Below are positions 1 to 8,318 of a stretch of 64,000 bases of DNA, in pieces. How positions within the stretch are numbered: the first letter of the stretch is position 1; each line of letters starts with the position of its first letter. The translations under genes and the position numbers were made by a program. The DNA is from Candidatus Hydrogenedens sp. (GTDB taxonomy: Bacteria; Hydrogenedentota; Hydrogenedentia; Hydrogenedentales; JAEUWI01): NCBI GenBank assembly GCA_016125095.1, contig WGMK01000008.1:44394-108393 (forward strand), written 5' to 3'. Below the pieces are notes generated by a model, which did not search any database, had not been told where the DNA came from, and saw only the letters and a list, made by a program, of their open reading frames with translations.

Positions 1-1121
1 TTGCCAAATACGTCGATCGCCACGATACCCGGCGAAAACGGCTCGCCGCACTCGACCACATAGGTCGCGTTATTCGCGCCGCCGCCATCGCCCGTGATCA
101 CCGGCTCGAAGTAGCTGTAAGTGATGACCACGTTGTCCGGCGCGCTGTCATCAAAGCCGTCGTTGACCACCAGCTGCAGCTCGTACACGCCCAGCGCGCC
201 CGGCTGGAACGACGGGCCGGAGGTAGTACCCTGGGTGAGGGCGGGGGGCGTGCCGCCGCCCGGAACACTCACGAACTGCCAGGCGTACGTCAGCGGGTCG
301 CCGTCCAGGTCGTAGCTGCCCGTGCCGTCCAGTACGATGGTATCCACGGCGACCTCGCCCTTCGGCGGGGCAGACGCCTCGATATTCTGGTCCGGCCCTG
401 CATCCGCCACCGGTATCTGATTCACTACGGTAATCGTTACTGTATCGGGAAGACTGTCGTACTCGCCGTCATTCACCACGAGGCTGAAGGTGTAGTCGCC
501 CAGCAGTGTCGGCGTGAAACCGGGTCCCTGAATCGTGGAAGAACTCAGGACGACGTTCGCGCCCTCGGGCGTCGATGCCACCGTCCAGGCGTAGGTGATG
601 GCGTCGCCATCCGGGTCGAAGCTGCCGGAGCCATCCAGCGTCACGGCCACGCCGCGGATCACCTGTTGGGCCGGACCCGCATCGGCCACCGGCGGATTGT
701 TGGTCGGCGTCAGCGTGCCGACCGAAGCCGCAATGGTGTGCGTTACCTGCTTGCCGTCGCAGGTCGTCACCGTCGTCGTCACCGTATAGGTGCCGGGCGC
801 GGCATAGGTATGCGTCACCGAGCGGCCGCTGCCCGTCGTACCGTCGCCGAAGTCCCAGTCGACCGCAGCGATACAGGTGTCCTCAGGCTCTTCGGTCTCG
901 CCCTCGCGGAACAGCTTGTCGTCTTCGTACACCACATTGGAACCATCCAGCGCAGTGATGACGGCCGTGAAACGCACGGTGTCTTCCGAAAGCCGCGCCG
1001 TAAGCACCGTGATCAGGAGGCCTGACTGGATGGTGCAGCCTGCGACCAGCAGGAGCAGGCCAAGGGCAAGCGGCGTGATGCCGCGGCGGAGCGTTTCACG
1101 GAGGTAATTCATTTTCATCAT
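1..1121 (-). CDS. PKD-domain lipoprotein, C-terminus beyond window edge
   Basis: The frame is open from the window edge to an ATG at 1119-1121; further in-frame ATGs lie at 1116-1118 and 1110-1112, and a GGGGAAG stretch sits just upstream, so the exact start is uncertain. The N-terminus has basic residues, a hydrophobic stretch and the lipobox LVAGC (Cys about 29), so it is probably an outer-membrane or periplasmic lipoprotein. A first PKD domain shows DWDFGDGTTGSG followed by HTYAAPGTYTV. Two further Ig/PKD-like repeats follow (ADAGPAQQV ... DGSGSFDPDGDAITYAW, then ADAGPDQNI ... DGTGSYDLDGDPLTYAW). PKD repeats usually act as spacers or adhesive modules in surface and carbohydrate-active proteins. 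Any catalytic or anchoring domain would lie outside the window. It is divergent from the porin at 1344. Confidence 0.85.
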   Translation of the reverse strand, partial: MMKMNYLRETLRRGITPLALGLLLLVAGCTIQSGLLITVLTARLSEDTVRFTAVITALDGSNVVYEDDKLFREGETEEPEDTCIAAVDWDFGDGTTGSGRSVTHTYAAPGTYTVTTTVTTCDGKQVTHTIAASVGTLTPTNNPPVADAGPAQQVIRGVAVTLDGSGSFDPDGDAITYAWTVASTPEGANVVLSSSTIQGPGFTPTLLGDYTFSLVVNDGEYDSLPDTVTITVVNQIPVADAGPDQNIEASAPPKGEVAVDTIVLDGTGSYDLDGDPLTYAWQFVSVPGGGTPPALTQGTTSGPSFQPGALGVYELQLVVNDGFDDSAPDNVVITYSYFEPVITGDGGGANNATYVVECGEPFSPGIVAIDVFG

Positions 1122-1197
1122 ACTTCCCCAGTAGGAGTCCTGTTCCCGAATCCGGCGCGAATTCCCCGCTTCACGCCCTGAGAACACTCTTGAACTT

Positions 1198-1231
1198 TTG
1201 ACAATATGATTCACAAACTCACTATTGTCAA
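1198..1231. promoter_or_regulatory. Symmetric divergent promoter or operator
   Basis: A perfect 9-bp inverted repeat, TTGACAATA at 1198-1206 and TATTGTCAA at 1223-1231, lies between the divergent lipoprotein and porin genes. Each arm holds a consensus -35 box (TTGACA). On the plus strand a 17-bp spacer leads to ACTATT, and on the minus strand a 17-bp spacer leads to CATATT. Two overlapping sigma-70-type promoters facing opposite ways could share this site, or the repeat could be an operator. The sequence is seen; the function is inferred. Confidence 0.45.
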
Positions 1232-1343
1232 GAGCAATTGACTATTCGGTGGTACGCTGATACGCTACCCGAGGAAGACCGTGGAAAAACAGCGGGCCGC
1301 CTGGCGGCTTCGCAAGCGATGGCTCATGCGGGGAGATTGACCA

Positions 1344-2948
1344 TTGAATAGCCTGAATCGCCTGATGCTGGGCGCAGTCCTGTTTGCCGGGACTCTCTTT
1401 TTGGGGTCCGCTCACGCCGAATTGACGCAGGTATCCGTGGGCGGACAGATCCGCATCCGCATGGAGCAATGGCACAACACCTTCTACCCCGGGCCCAGGC
1501 CAGCCGTAATCAGCCCGGTGGTGCGTATCCCCGCCTCGGTGGTCACTGGTCGCCCCACGGGTGATCTGCGCCTCGGCGAGAACATTGTCAGCTATTTCAA
1601 GTGGGGCCATGAAAGCGCCGATCCGGCGTTTATCCAGCAGCGCTCGTCGGTCTACGTCCATGCCGACTTTACCGACGATGTCGCGGCCCATATTCAGTTG
1701 GAGAACTGGAGCGTCTGGGGCGAAGATACCTTCCGCTCCAACTACTTCAACGGCGTGGACGGCGACGCGGCCACCACCAACGACAACATGGAGCTCTATC
1801 AGGCCTACATCGAGGCGCGCGACCTGTGGGGCACGCCCGTGCGCCTGCGCATCGGCCGGCAGGAACTCAACTTCGGCAGCGGCTGGCTGGTGGGCAACAA
1901 CACCAACTTCACCGATTTCCAGGGCCTGTATTTCGACGCCGCCCGATTGACCTATACCCCCGGCGATTTCACGATTGACGCCTTCTGGGCCAAGGTGGCA
2001 GAGAACAGCGCGCCCCTGGGCGAGCATCAGGACGGCGATTTTTTCGGCGTGTACGGCAGCTACGCCGGATTCGAAAATATCACGCTCGACGCCTACTGGC
2101 TGTACCTGCACGACTCGGTCGATGTGTGGGATACCCGCGGCAACATCTTTGCCGAATGGATTGAAGACCTGCGCGATATCGACGACTACGGCGCCACGCA
2201 CCTGCACACGTTGGGCCTGCGCGCGGCGGGCAACCTCAACAGCTTCGATTTCGAGCTCGAGGCGGCGTACCAATTCGGCGATGCCGGCCGCCTGGGCCAG
2301 CGCTTCCAGCAGAACAACTACGGCGACGACAACGCCGACTTCAGCGCCTTTGGCGCCAATGCCGAAATCGGATACACGCTCGATGTGAAGACTGCGCCCC
2401 GGTTCTTCCTCTATGGCGCGTATTTCGGCGGCGAAGACAACCGCGACATCACGCTCCGCGAGTGGCTCAATCCCTACAGCCGTCCGGATGCCAGCATCAG
2501 CTTCAACCGCCTGTTCTCGAACAAGGTCTACAGCTACTTCCTGGACGAGAACTCTTACTTGTCCAACGTGTGGCTGGCGGGCGGCGGCGTACAGATCGCC
2601 CCGACCGAGGCTACCCAGGTGCAGCTGAAGGCTGCGCACTACGAGGCGCTCGAGGCCTTCGATTTGCCGCTCAACTTCCGGCTCTTCGGCAAGCGGGTAT
2701 TCTGGACCGGTCCCCTCACCTTCCTCACCACGCCCTCCGACACCGACCTCGGCTGGGATATTAACCTCACCGCGTCTTACGCCTACAGCGAGGACCTCGT
2801 CTTCCGCGCGGGCTATGCCCATTACTTCCTGGGTGCGGGACTTGAGGACGGCAACTTCGTGGACCTGAACGGGCTGCTGTTCAACGGCGCATCCAACCGC
2901 CGAGACGACGGCAGTTACTACTTCATCGAGACCGAGCTGAACTTCTAG
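1344..2948 (+). CDS. Outer-membrane porin, alginate-export family
   Basis: A 534-residue protein with a signal peptide (LMLGAVLFAGTLFLGSAHA) and a beta-barrel-like pattern of alternating aromatic and polar residues, ending in ETELNF with a terminal Phe as is usual for outer-membrane barrels. The segment VRLRIGRQELNFGSGW ... FDAARLTYTPGDF matches what I know of alginate-export (AlgE-type) porins. Such proteins let anionic polysaccharides or sugars diffuse across the outer membrane. I chose TTG at 1344 because GGGGAG lies 8 bases upstream at about 1330-1335; an ATG codon (residue 8) is a weaker alternative. The long open frame on the opposite strand is a GC-rich shadow. The substrate is unknown. 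Confidence 0.8.
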   Translation: MNSLNRLMLGAVLFAGTLFLGSAHAELTQVSVGGQIRIRMEQWHNTFYPGPRPAVISPVVRIPASVVTGRPTGDLRLGENIVSYFKWGHESADPAFIQQRSSVYVHADFTDDVAAHIQLENWSVWGEDTFRSNYFNGVDGDAATTNDNMELYQAYIEARDLWGTPVRLRIGRQELNFGSGWLVGNNTNFTDFQGLYFDAARLTYTPGDFTIDAFWAKVAENSAPLGEHQDGDFFGVYGSYAGFENITLDAYWLYLHDSVDVWDTRGNIFAEWIEDLRDIDDYGATHLHTLGLRAAGNLNSFDFELEAAYQFGDAGRLGQRFQQNNYGDDNADFSAFGANAEIGYTLDVKTAPRFFLYGAYFGGEDNRDITLREWLNPYSRPDASISFNRLFSNKVYSYFLDENSYLSNVWLAGGGVQIAPTEATQVQLKAAHYEALEAFDLPLNFRLFGKRVFWTGPLTFLTTPSDTDLGWDINLTASYAYSEDLVFRAGYAHYFLGAGLEDGNFVDLNGLLFNGASNRRDDGSYYFIETELNF

Positions 2949-2951
2949 GCT

Positions 2952-2969
2952 CGGTCGCCGGGGCGACCG
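2952..2969. terminator. Short hairpin between convergent genes
   Basis: CGGTCGCC and GGCGACCG form an 8-bp perfect stem with a two-base loop, just after the porin stop and before the end of the leftward gene. There is no T-tract, so it is at best a weak bidirectional terminator. Confidence 0.3.
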
Positions 2970-3003
2970 TTCCGTACCGCCCGTCGTCGTCGCGCTCCCC
3001 GGC

Positions 3004-4437
3004 TCAGGCCGAAGTGAGGTCCGCGATCGGGTTGTCGTAAAAGGCATCCATTCCGGCCATGAGGAAGAAGCGCATCACGTCGGGATCCTCGATGCGCATG
3101 CCTGCGCCCCCGTAAAACGCGCTGCTGAGCGGCTCCGGCTGCGGGGGATTCTTCGCGTAGGCGACCGCCTCGGCCAGATCCTTCTCGAAGGCCGCAGTGA
3201 TTTCAGGATGCGCCGACGGGCCGGTAACGCAGAAGTGCAGTGCGTCGGGGTGCTGTATGCCATTGAAGCGCCAGCCGCGTTCTCGCATGAAATCGTTGAT
3301 GTGGTACACGTTGAAATCGCGCGAACTGAAGGCGAAGCAGAACGTGGGGGAGCCGTGCAGAAAAAGCGGCTCATGCGAAGTGACCACGCGCTGCATGGCG
3401 AAGGAAGACTCGAAAATCTTCCGGGCGCGCTCGAGGTAGCCCTCCTTGCCGAGCGTGACCATCGCGGCCCAGGTCGCGGCAATCACGCCGCCCGAGCGCG
3501 AACCGGCGATGCCGGGCGAGGCATAGCTGCCGCCGGACCATTCCGGCTGCATGAAGTACTGGTATTGCCGGTAGCTGCGGTCGCGGTAACAAACCACCGA
3601 TGTGCCCTTCAGTCCATAGCCAAACTTGTGCGAACAGGCGGAGATGCTGGTTACGCCGGGCAACCGGAAATCGAACACGGGAATGTCGTAGCCCAGCTTC
3701 TCGCCCCACGGCAGGATAAAGCCGCCGAGGCAGCCGTCCACATGCAGACCGACGCCATGCTCGAGCGCCATGCTGGAAAGCTCGTCGATGGGATCGATGG
3801 TGCCGTAGGGATAATTGCCCGCCGAGCCGACAATCACCGCCGTGTTGGCATTGATGTGATCGCGGACGAAGTCCAGGTCCACCAGCGTGGTGGATTCGAC
3901 AATCGGCGCCGGCACGACCTTGATGCCGAACAGGTGCGCCGCCTTGTTGAACGCCGGGTGGCCCGTGGTGGGCAGAATCATCTCCGGCTCGGTAATCCCG
4001 CGCTCCTGCTTGGCCTTTTCGCGGTAAACCAGCATCGCATTCAGGATGCTCTCCGTGCCGCCAAAGCCCAGGGAGCCGCATGCCTTGTGGCCTTGGCCAT
4101 GTTCCGCCACCGCCTCGCCGTGCAGCATGTCGAGCGTCATCGCCACAATCTCGGACTCGAAGCGGTTCATGCTGGGGCACATGTCGCGCTGCAGCGCGTT
4201 GACATGGCTGAACGCGCTGAATACCTGGTTCAGCAGGTCGTAGTGCTCATGGTCGCCGCAGTAGGCCGTGCCGGAGCAGCGCCCATTCTCCCAGCACTGG
4301 TCTTCCTTCGTCGACATGTCGCGGATCTGTTCCAGCAAAGCCTTGTGATCGATGCCGGTCTCGGGCATGCCCGTAAGACAGCCGTAATCTTCTTGGTAGG
4401 GAAAAAGCGCCTTGATGAGTTCGAGCGGATCAGTCAT
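3004..4437 (-). CDS. PLP-dependent lyase/decarboxylase, sphingosine-1-phosphate lyase-like
   Basis: A 477-residue fold-type I PLP enzyme. The cofactor lysine is Lys271 in SACSHKFGYGLKG, the pyridine-ring Asp is in HVDGCLGGF (about 234), and the phosphate-binding region is GFGGTES (about 124-130). The overall pattern (TTGHPAFNKAA, GSAGNYPYGTIDPI, YASPGIAGSRSGG) resembles the sphingosine-1-phosphate lyase branch of the group II decarboxylases rather than glutamate decarboxylase. That branch splits phosphorylated sphingoid bases into an aldehyde and phosphoethanolamine. No membrane anchor is seen. The start ATG lies inside the end of the upstream FGGY kinase gene (8-bp overlap), which suggests translational coupling. 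The true substrate is uncertain. Confidence 0.8.
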   Translation of the reverse strand: MTDPLELIKALFPYQEDYGCLTGMPETGIDHKALLEQIRDMSTKEDQCWENGRCSGTAYCGDHEHYDLLNQVFSAFSHVNALQRDMCPSMNRFESEIVAMTLDMLHGEAVAEHGQGHKACGSLGFGGTESILNAMLVYREKAKQERGITEPEMILPTTGHPAFNKAAHLFGIKVVPAPIVESTTLVDLDFVRDHINANTAVIVGSAGNYPYGTIDPIDELSSMALEHGVGLHVDGCLGGFILPWGEKLGYDIPVFDFRLPGVTSISACSHKFGYGLKGTSVVCYRDRSYRQYQYFMQPEWSGGSYASPGIAGSRSGGVIAATWAAMVTLGKEGYLERARKIFESSFAMQRVVTSHEPLFLHGSPTFCFAFSSRDFNVYHINDFMRERGWRFNGIQHPDALHFCVTGPSAHPEITAAFEKDLAEAVAYAKNPPQPEPLSSAFYGGAGMRIEDPDVMRFFLMAGMDAFYDNPIADLTSA

Positions 4438-6025
4438 GACTCTGGGTCCTCGATTGTGTTCCCTGCGGCCCGTTCAAGCGCCTGAAGACGCTCCGGTTTT
4501 GCTTGAAAGCCAACGTGATGGCTGCATTCTTGTCTTCATACAGGCTGCGCAACTGCTGGTCCGGCTCGACGACTTCTGCAATCGCAACCCGTTCCGCCAT
4601 GTCGTCCCGGCTCAATAGCCCGAGCCGGTGAAAGGCCAACAACCCGAGGCCCACGCAATTCACCATACGTGGATGGGCCATGCGATGTACGGGAGTGTAT
4701 GTCATGTCGGCTATCAACTTCGACCAGGCCCGGGATAACGCGCCGCCGCCGTACAGCCGGTAATGGCTGAACCGGCGTCCGGCCGCGCGCTCCAGGATGT
4801 CGCTCGTCTGGCGGTATAAATACACGATGCCCTCGAGCACGGCGCGGGACATGTCGGCCCGGTTCGTGGACAGGGTCAGATTGAGAAACCCGGCGCGTAT
4901 GTCGCCGTCCACCACGGGAATCTGGCTGCCCGTCAGCCAGGGTAGAAACAGGAGCCCGTTGCAGCCGGGCGGGGCAGAGGACACCACGTCTTCCAGCCGC
5001 TCGTAGGGCGCGCCGGACGGCAGCGTGCCGAAAGGATCGTCGGCGAAAATCAGGGAGGTGAGGAAATGCTCGAGCGTGCGACCGGCTGTTCCGCTCTCGC
5101 CCGTCAGAAAATAGACGTCCGGCCAGGGGGCCGGCAAGGTGAACGCGCCGGTGCGCACATCGGTCTTCGGCCGGTGGAAATGCGCGACCATGCCGCCGGA
5201 ACTCCCCATCATGACACCGGCGTGGGTGCCTTGAAATGCGCCGCTTCCAATCGCCCCCGCCTGGGTGTCGTTCACGCCGCCCAATACTTTCGTGTACGTC
5301 GAAATTCCAAGCGCCTCCGCCACGTCCGGCAGTACGGTTCCAATCACGGCGTCATTCGGAAGGATCTCCGGGAACTTGTCCGGGTCGATGCCTGAATACC
5401 GGAGCAATTGCGGCGAATACGCGCCCCGCCGCGTATCGGTCGTCTGCATAGCGAACACCGTGCAGGGGTTCGTGGCCACGCGCCCGGTCAGACGGAACGC
5501 GATGTAGTCCGACGGTTCGAGAAAATAGGCCGTTCTCTCGTACACCTCGGGCCGGGCCTGCTTGATCCAGCGCAGCTTCGAAACGTTTTCTATGCCGGAA
5601 GACAGCGGCGGGATGCCATGGAGCCGGATCCATTGCAGCAGGCTCCACCACGAATCGCTGCGGTAGCCCGGCAGCTTCTGGCGCTGTTCCTTGGCCCCAC
5701 GCTTGTCCAGCCACAGCATCGCGTTCATGGTCGGACGGCCATTGCAGTCGATGGGAAACAAGGTGAAATAGTAGCTGTCGCAAAGCACCGCGACCACATC
5801 CGACGGTGTAACCCCGCTCTGGCGCAGCGCCTGTCTGCATGCCTCCAGCACGGCCTGCCAGACGGCCTCCTGCTCCTGCTCGTATCCGGCTTCGCCCACC
5901 TCATGCGTGACCACGCTGCAAAAGCCGGCCCCCAGGATACCGCCGGATTCCGATATCACGCCGGCCTTCGGGCCGCTCGTGCCCAGGTCGATCGCCAGTA
6001 CGCAGGGTTCCCGGCTCTTAGGCAT
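4430..6025 (-). CDS. FGGY-family carbohydrate kinase
   Basis: A 531-residue kinase with the N-terminal ATPase-fold phosphate loop LAIDLGTSGPKAGV, a middle region MLWLDKRG, and the C-terminal signature GGVNDTQAGAIGSGAF with GVMMGSSGG. Family members (xylulokinase, gluconokinase, glycerol kinase and others) phosphorylate sugars or polyols with ATP in the cytoplasm. The chosen start (MPKSREP) is the first Met before the phosphate loop; the upstream extension of the frame overlaps DUF1080 and lacks kinase features. No good ribosome-binding site is visible. It lies 83 bp after the DUF1080 gene and overlaps the lyase-like gene by 8 bp, so the three are probably cotranscribed. The specific substrate cannot be read from the sequence. 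Confidence 0.85.
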   Translation of the reverse strand: MPKSREPCVLAIDLGTSGPKAGVISESGGILGAGFCSVVTHEVGEAGYEQEQEAVWQAVLEACRQALRQSGVTPSDVVAVLCDSYYFTLFPIDCNGRPTMNAMLWLDKRGAKEQRQKLPGYRSDSWWSLLQWIRLHGIPPLSSGIENVSKLRWIKQARPEVYERTAYFLEPSDYIAFRLTGRVATNPCTVFAMQTTDTRRGAYSPQLLRYSGIDPDKFPEILPNDAVIGTVLPDVAEALGISTYTKVLGGVNDTQAGAIGSGAFQGTHAGVMMGSSGGMVAHFHRPKTDVRTGAFTLPAPWPDVYFLTGESGTAGRTLEHFLTSLIFADDPFGTLPSGAPYERLEDVVSSAPPGCNGLLFLPWLTGSQIPVVDGDIRAGFLNLTLSTNRADMSRAVLEGIVYLYRQTSDILERAAGRRFSHYRLYGGGALSRAWSKLIADMTYTPVHRMAHPRMVNCVGLGLLAFHRLGLLSRDDMAERVAIAEVVEPDQQLRSLYEDKNAAITLAFKQNRSVFRRLNGPQGTQSRTQSHD

Positions 6026-6108
6026 AAAACGGGCCGGCTGCGTCGAATCGGAATGGCCGCCGTTTTTCTCCAGTCCGGCGATCGTGGAACGATTCGTCCC
6101 GCATGGCG

Positions 6109-6849
6109 CTACCGTTCCGCATCGCCGTTGGCTTCGGGCAGGGGCTTGATGTAGAGGTTGCGGTACGCCACTTCCGACGCCGGGCCGCTGTGTATCTGCA
6201 GGCCGATGAGGCCGGCGCGGGGGATAGCATCGTCGGACTCTGTATAGTCCACCGTCTGTATGCCGTTGACCCACACCTGAATGCGCGGGCCCTCGCAACG
6301 GATGACGAAATCGTTCCACTCGGTCGGGGTTACTGCCTTCGCGGTCTCCGCCATGTCGCCCACCGCCAGGTATTTGTTCCGGCGCGATTCGTCGTAGAGC
6401 GAACCCCAGATCGTGGCCGCGCCCTCCGCCGGTAGGTGCGCTTTCTCCAGGCCCTCCGCGTCGAACATCATCCGCATGACCGGCACCGGGACCACACCAA
6501 TGTCGACCTGATAGCCCTTCACTTCGTGGTGGTTCGGAATGCGCTGCGACCGGATCTGGATGCCGCCGTTCACGTCGTCCTGCGAGGCCTTCGCCTGCAG
6601 CCGCAGTTCGAAGTCGCCGTACTCGCGCTCGGTACACAGAAACTGATTCTTGGGAATGGGTTGCGAAAGCCGCCCCGCGACCACCGCCTGCTCTTCCACC
6701 CGGAAGAACGCCTCGTTGCCTTCCCAGCCCGAGAAGTCCGCGCCATTAAACAGCGGCGAAAAGCCCTCGGGGGCATCCGTCGCATGTGAACACGTCGCAC
6801 CGAACAGTATCAGCGCGCACGCCAGAACAATCGTTCTATATCCCGTCAT
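6109..6849 (-). CDS. DUF1080 (3-keto-disaccharide hydrolase-like) secreted protein
   Basis: A 246-residue protein with a signal peptide (about 1-23, ending ATCSHA). The typical DUF1080 opening GFSPLFNGADFSGWEG is followed by FELRLQAKASQDDVNGGIQIRSQ and, near the end, EVAYRNLYIKPL. The fold is a concanavalin-like beta-sandwich; some members hydrolyse 3-keto-disaccharides, and the domain is very abundant in Planctomycetota and related phyla. It is the first gene of the leftward DUF1080-kinase-lyase cluster and diverges from the oxidoreductase at 6969, with 119 bp between the two starts. A pairing of 3-keto-sugar hydrolase and Gfo/Idh/MocA oxidoreductase fits a 3-keto-glycoside route, but this is inference. 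Confidence 0.85.
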   Translation of the reverse strand: MTGYRTIVLACALILFGATCSHATDAPEGFSPLFNGADFSGWEGNEAFFRVEEQAVVAGRLSQPIPKNQFLCTEREYGDFELRLQAKASQDDVNGGIQIRSQRIPNHHEVKGYQVDIGVVPVPVMRMMFDAEGLEKAHLPAEGAATIWGSLYDESRRNKYLAVGDMAETAKAVTPTEWNDFVIRCEGPRIQVWVNGIQTVDYTESDDAIPRAGLIGLQIHSGPASEVAYRNLYIKPLPEANGDAER

Positions 6850-6968
6850 CTCGCAGCCTCCTGGAAATCGTGAGCGACGTAGGTATCTTCGCCCCGTGCC
6901 GCCCTTGTAGCATTCCGCCGGATCGCTAGTCTACAGTGCAGCGGGCGCATTTGGAGGAGGAACCCGCC

Positions 6969-8270
6969 ATGATCCTTAAGAGCCATTCCACGCGGCGCGA
7001 GTTCATCCGCCGCGCCGCCGCGGCCAGCGCCGCCTTCGCCGTACCCACTATCATCCCTGCGCGCGCGATGGGAGACGCTACAACCGCCGCCCCGAGCGAA
7101 CGCATCACCCTGGGGGTTATCGGCATGGGGCCGCGCTGCCGGGCCGTACTGCCCGCCATGCTCAGCCACCCGGACGTGCAGTGCATCGCCATGGCCGATG
7201 TACAGGCCGACCGCCGCGACTCGGCGCAGCGCTACATGGAGAAGAATCACGGCGGCTGCACCCTGTACCGCGACTTTCGCGAGCTCCTCGAACGGGATGA
7301 CATCGACGCGGTGTATATCGCCACGGGCGATCGCTGGCACACGCCCGCGTCGATACTCGCGGCGCAGGCCGGCAAGGATGTCTACAGCGAGAAACCTTGC
7401 GGCCTGACTATCGGTAATTGTGAAGACCTGGCGGCCGTCATCCAGCAGACCGGCCGGGTATTTCAGGCGGGCACCCAGCGCCGGAGCCTGCCGAATTTCC
7501 AGCAGGCCGTCCAACTCGCGCAATCGGGCAAACTCGGTAAGCTGCACACCCTGCACGCCAGCGTCTACACGCCGGAGATCAACACCGCGTGGCTGCCCGC
7601 GGAACCCACACCCGATCCCGGGGTCGTCGATTGGAACCTGTGGCTCGGACCAGCGCCGTGGCGCCTGTACAACCACGACTATGTACAGGGGCAGTGGCGC
7701 GGCTACTACGACTTCGATTCCGGTGCGCGCCTGCTCGATTGGGGCGCCCATACGGTGGACCTCTGCCAGTGGGCCAACCAGGCCGACGACACCATGCCGG
7801 TCGCCTACGAAGCGGGGGAGAGCGGTATCACCGGACTCTATGAGAACGGCGTGCAGCTGAAAATGCATTTCCTAGAAACGCCCTTCGGCGAGCGGCCCGG
7901 ATGGATTCAGGAACTTGGCACCTGCCCCGTGCGCTTCGAGGGCGACGAAGGCTGGGTGGAGGCGGGCGACAGCGGCGGCATCGAGGTGTCGTCCGAGGCG
8001 TTGAAGCAGGAGCTGGCCCAACTGCCCGAGCACGAATCCGGGCTGGACGTGAAGGCGCATTCGCGGGATTTCTTCGACTGCGTCAAGTCGCGTGGAAAAA
8101 CGCGAGCCAACGAGTCCGTCATGCTGCATTCGCACCTTGCCTGCCATGCGGCGGCCTTGTCCTGGATCCTCGGGCGCAAGCTGGAATTCGATCCCGACAA
8201 GCGCGAATTCATCAACGACGACGAAGCCAACCAACTCCGCCGCCGCCCTGCGCGCGACTGGAGCGTGTAA
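6969..8270 (+). CDS. Gfo/Idh/MocA-family oxidoreductase with Tat signal
   Basis: A 433-residue protein. The N-terminus carries a twin-arginine motif, STRREFIRRAAAASAAF, so it is probably exported folded with its cofactor. A Rossmann motif LGVIGMGPRC follows, then the family signature DVYSEKPCGLT (about residues 137-147) and a C-terminal region with DWGAHTVDLCQWA. Family members are NAD(P)-dependent sugar or glycoside oxidoreductases. I chose ATG 6969 because GGAGGAGG lies 7-14 bases upstream; an in-frame GTG at 6936 precedes that site and is unlikely. The amidase gene begins 48 bp downstream in the same direction. The substrate is unknown. Confidence 0.9.
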   Translation: MILKSHSTRREFIRRAAAASAAFAVPTIIPARAMGDATTAAPSERITLGVIGMGPRCRAVLPAMLSHPDVQCIAMADVQADRRDSAQRYMEKNHGGCTLYRDFRELLERDDIDAVYIATGDRWHTPASILAAQAGKDVYSEKPCGLTIGNCEDLAAVIQQTGRVFQAGTQRRSLPNFQQAVQLAQSGKLGKLHTLHASVYTPEINTAWLPAEPTPDPGVVDWNLWLGPAPWRLYNHDYVQGQWRGYYDFDSGARLLDWGAHTVDLCQWANQADDTMPVAYEAGESGITGLYENGVQLKMHFLETPFGERPGWIQELGTCPVRFEGDEGWVEAGDSGGIEVSSEALKQELAQLPEHESGLDVKAHSRDFFDCVKSRGKTRANESVMLHSHLACHAAALSWILGRKLEFDPDKREFINDDEANQLRRRPARDWSV

Positions 8271-8318
8271 CAGCCACGACCGGGCAAGCGCATCAGTGCG
8301 AAGAGCAAAGGGAACCGC

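Noticed and set aside
1242..3047. A 601-residue open frame antisense to the porin
   Set aside because: It is a codon-bias shadow in GC-rich DNA, rich in Val, Ala, Glu and Arg with no domain, and the plus-strand porin is clearly the gene.
6026..6637. N-terminal extension of the FGGY kinase frame
   Set aside because: It overlaps the DUF1080 gene in another frame and is Arg/Gly/His-rich without kinase features; the kinase fold starts directly after 6025.
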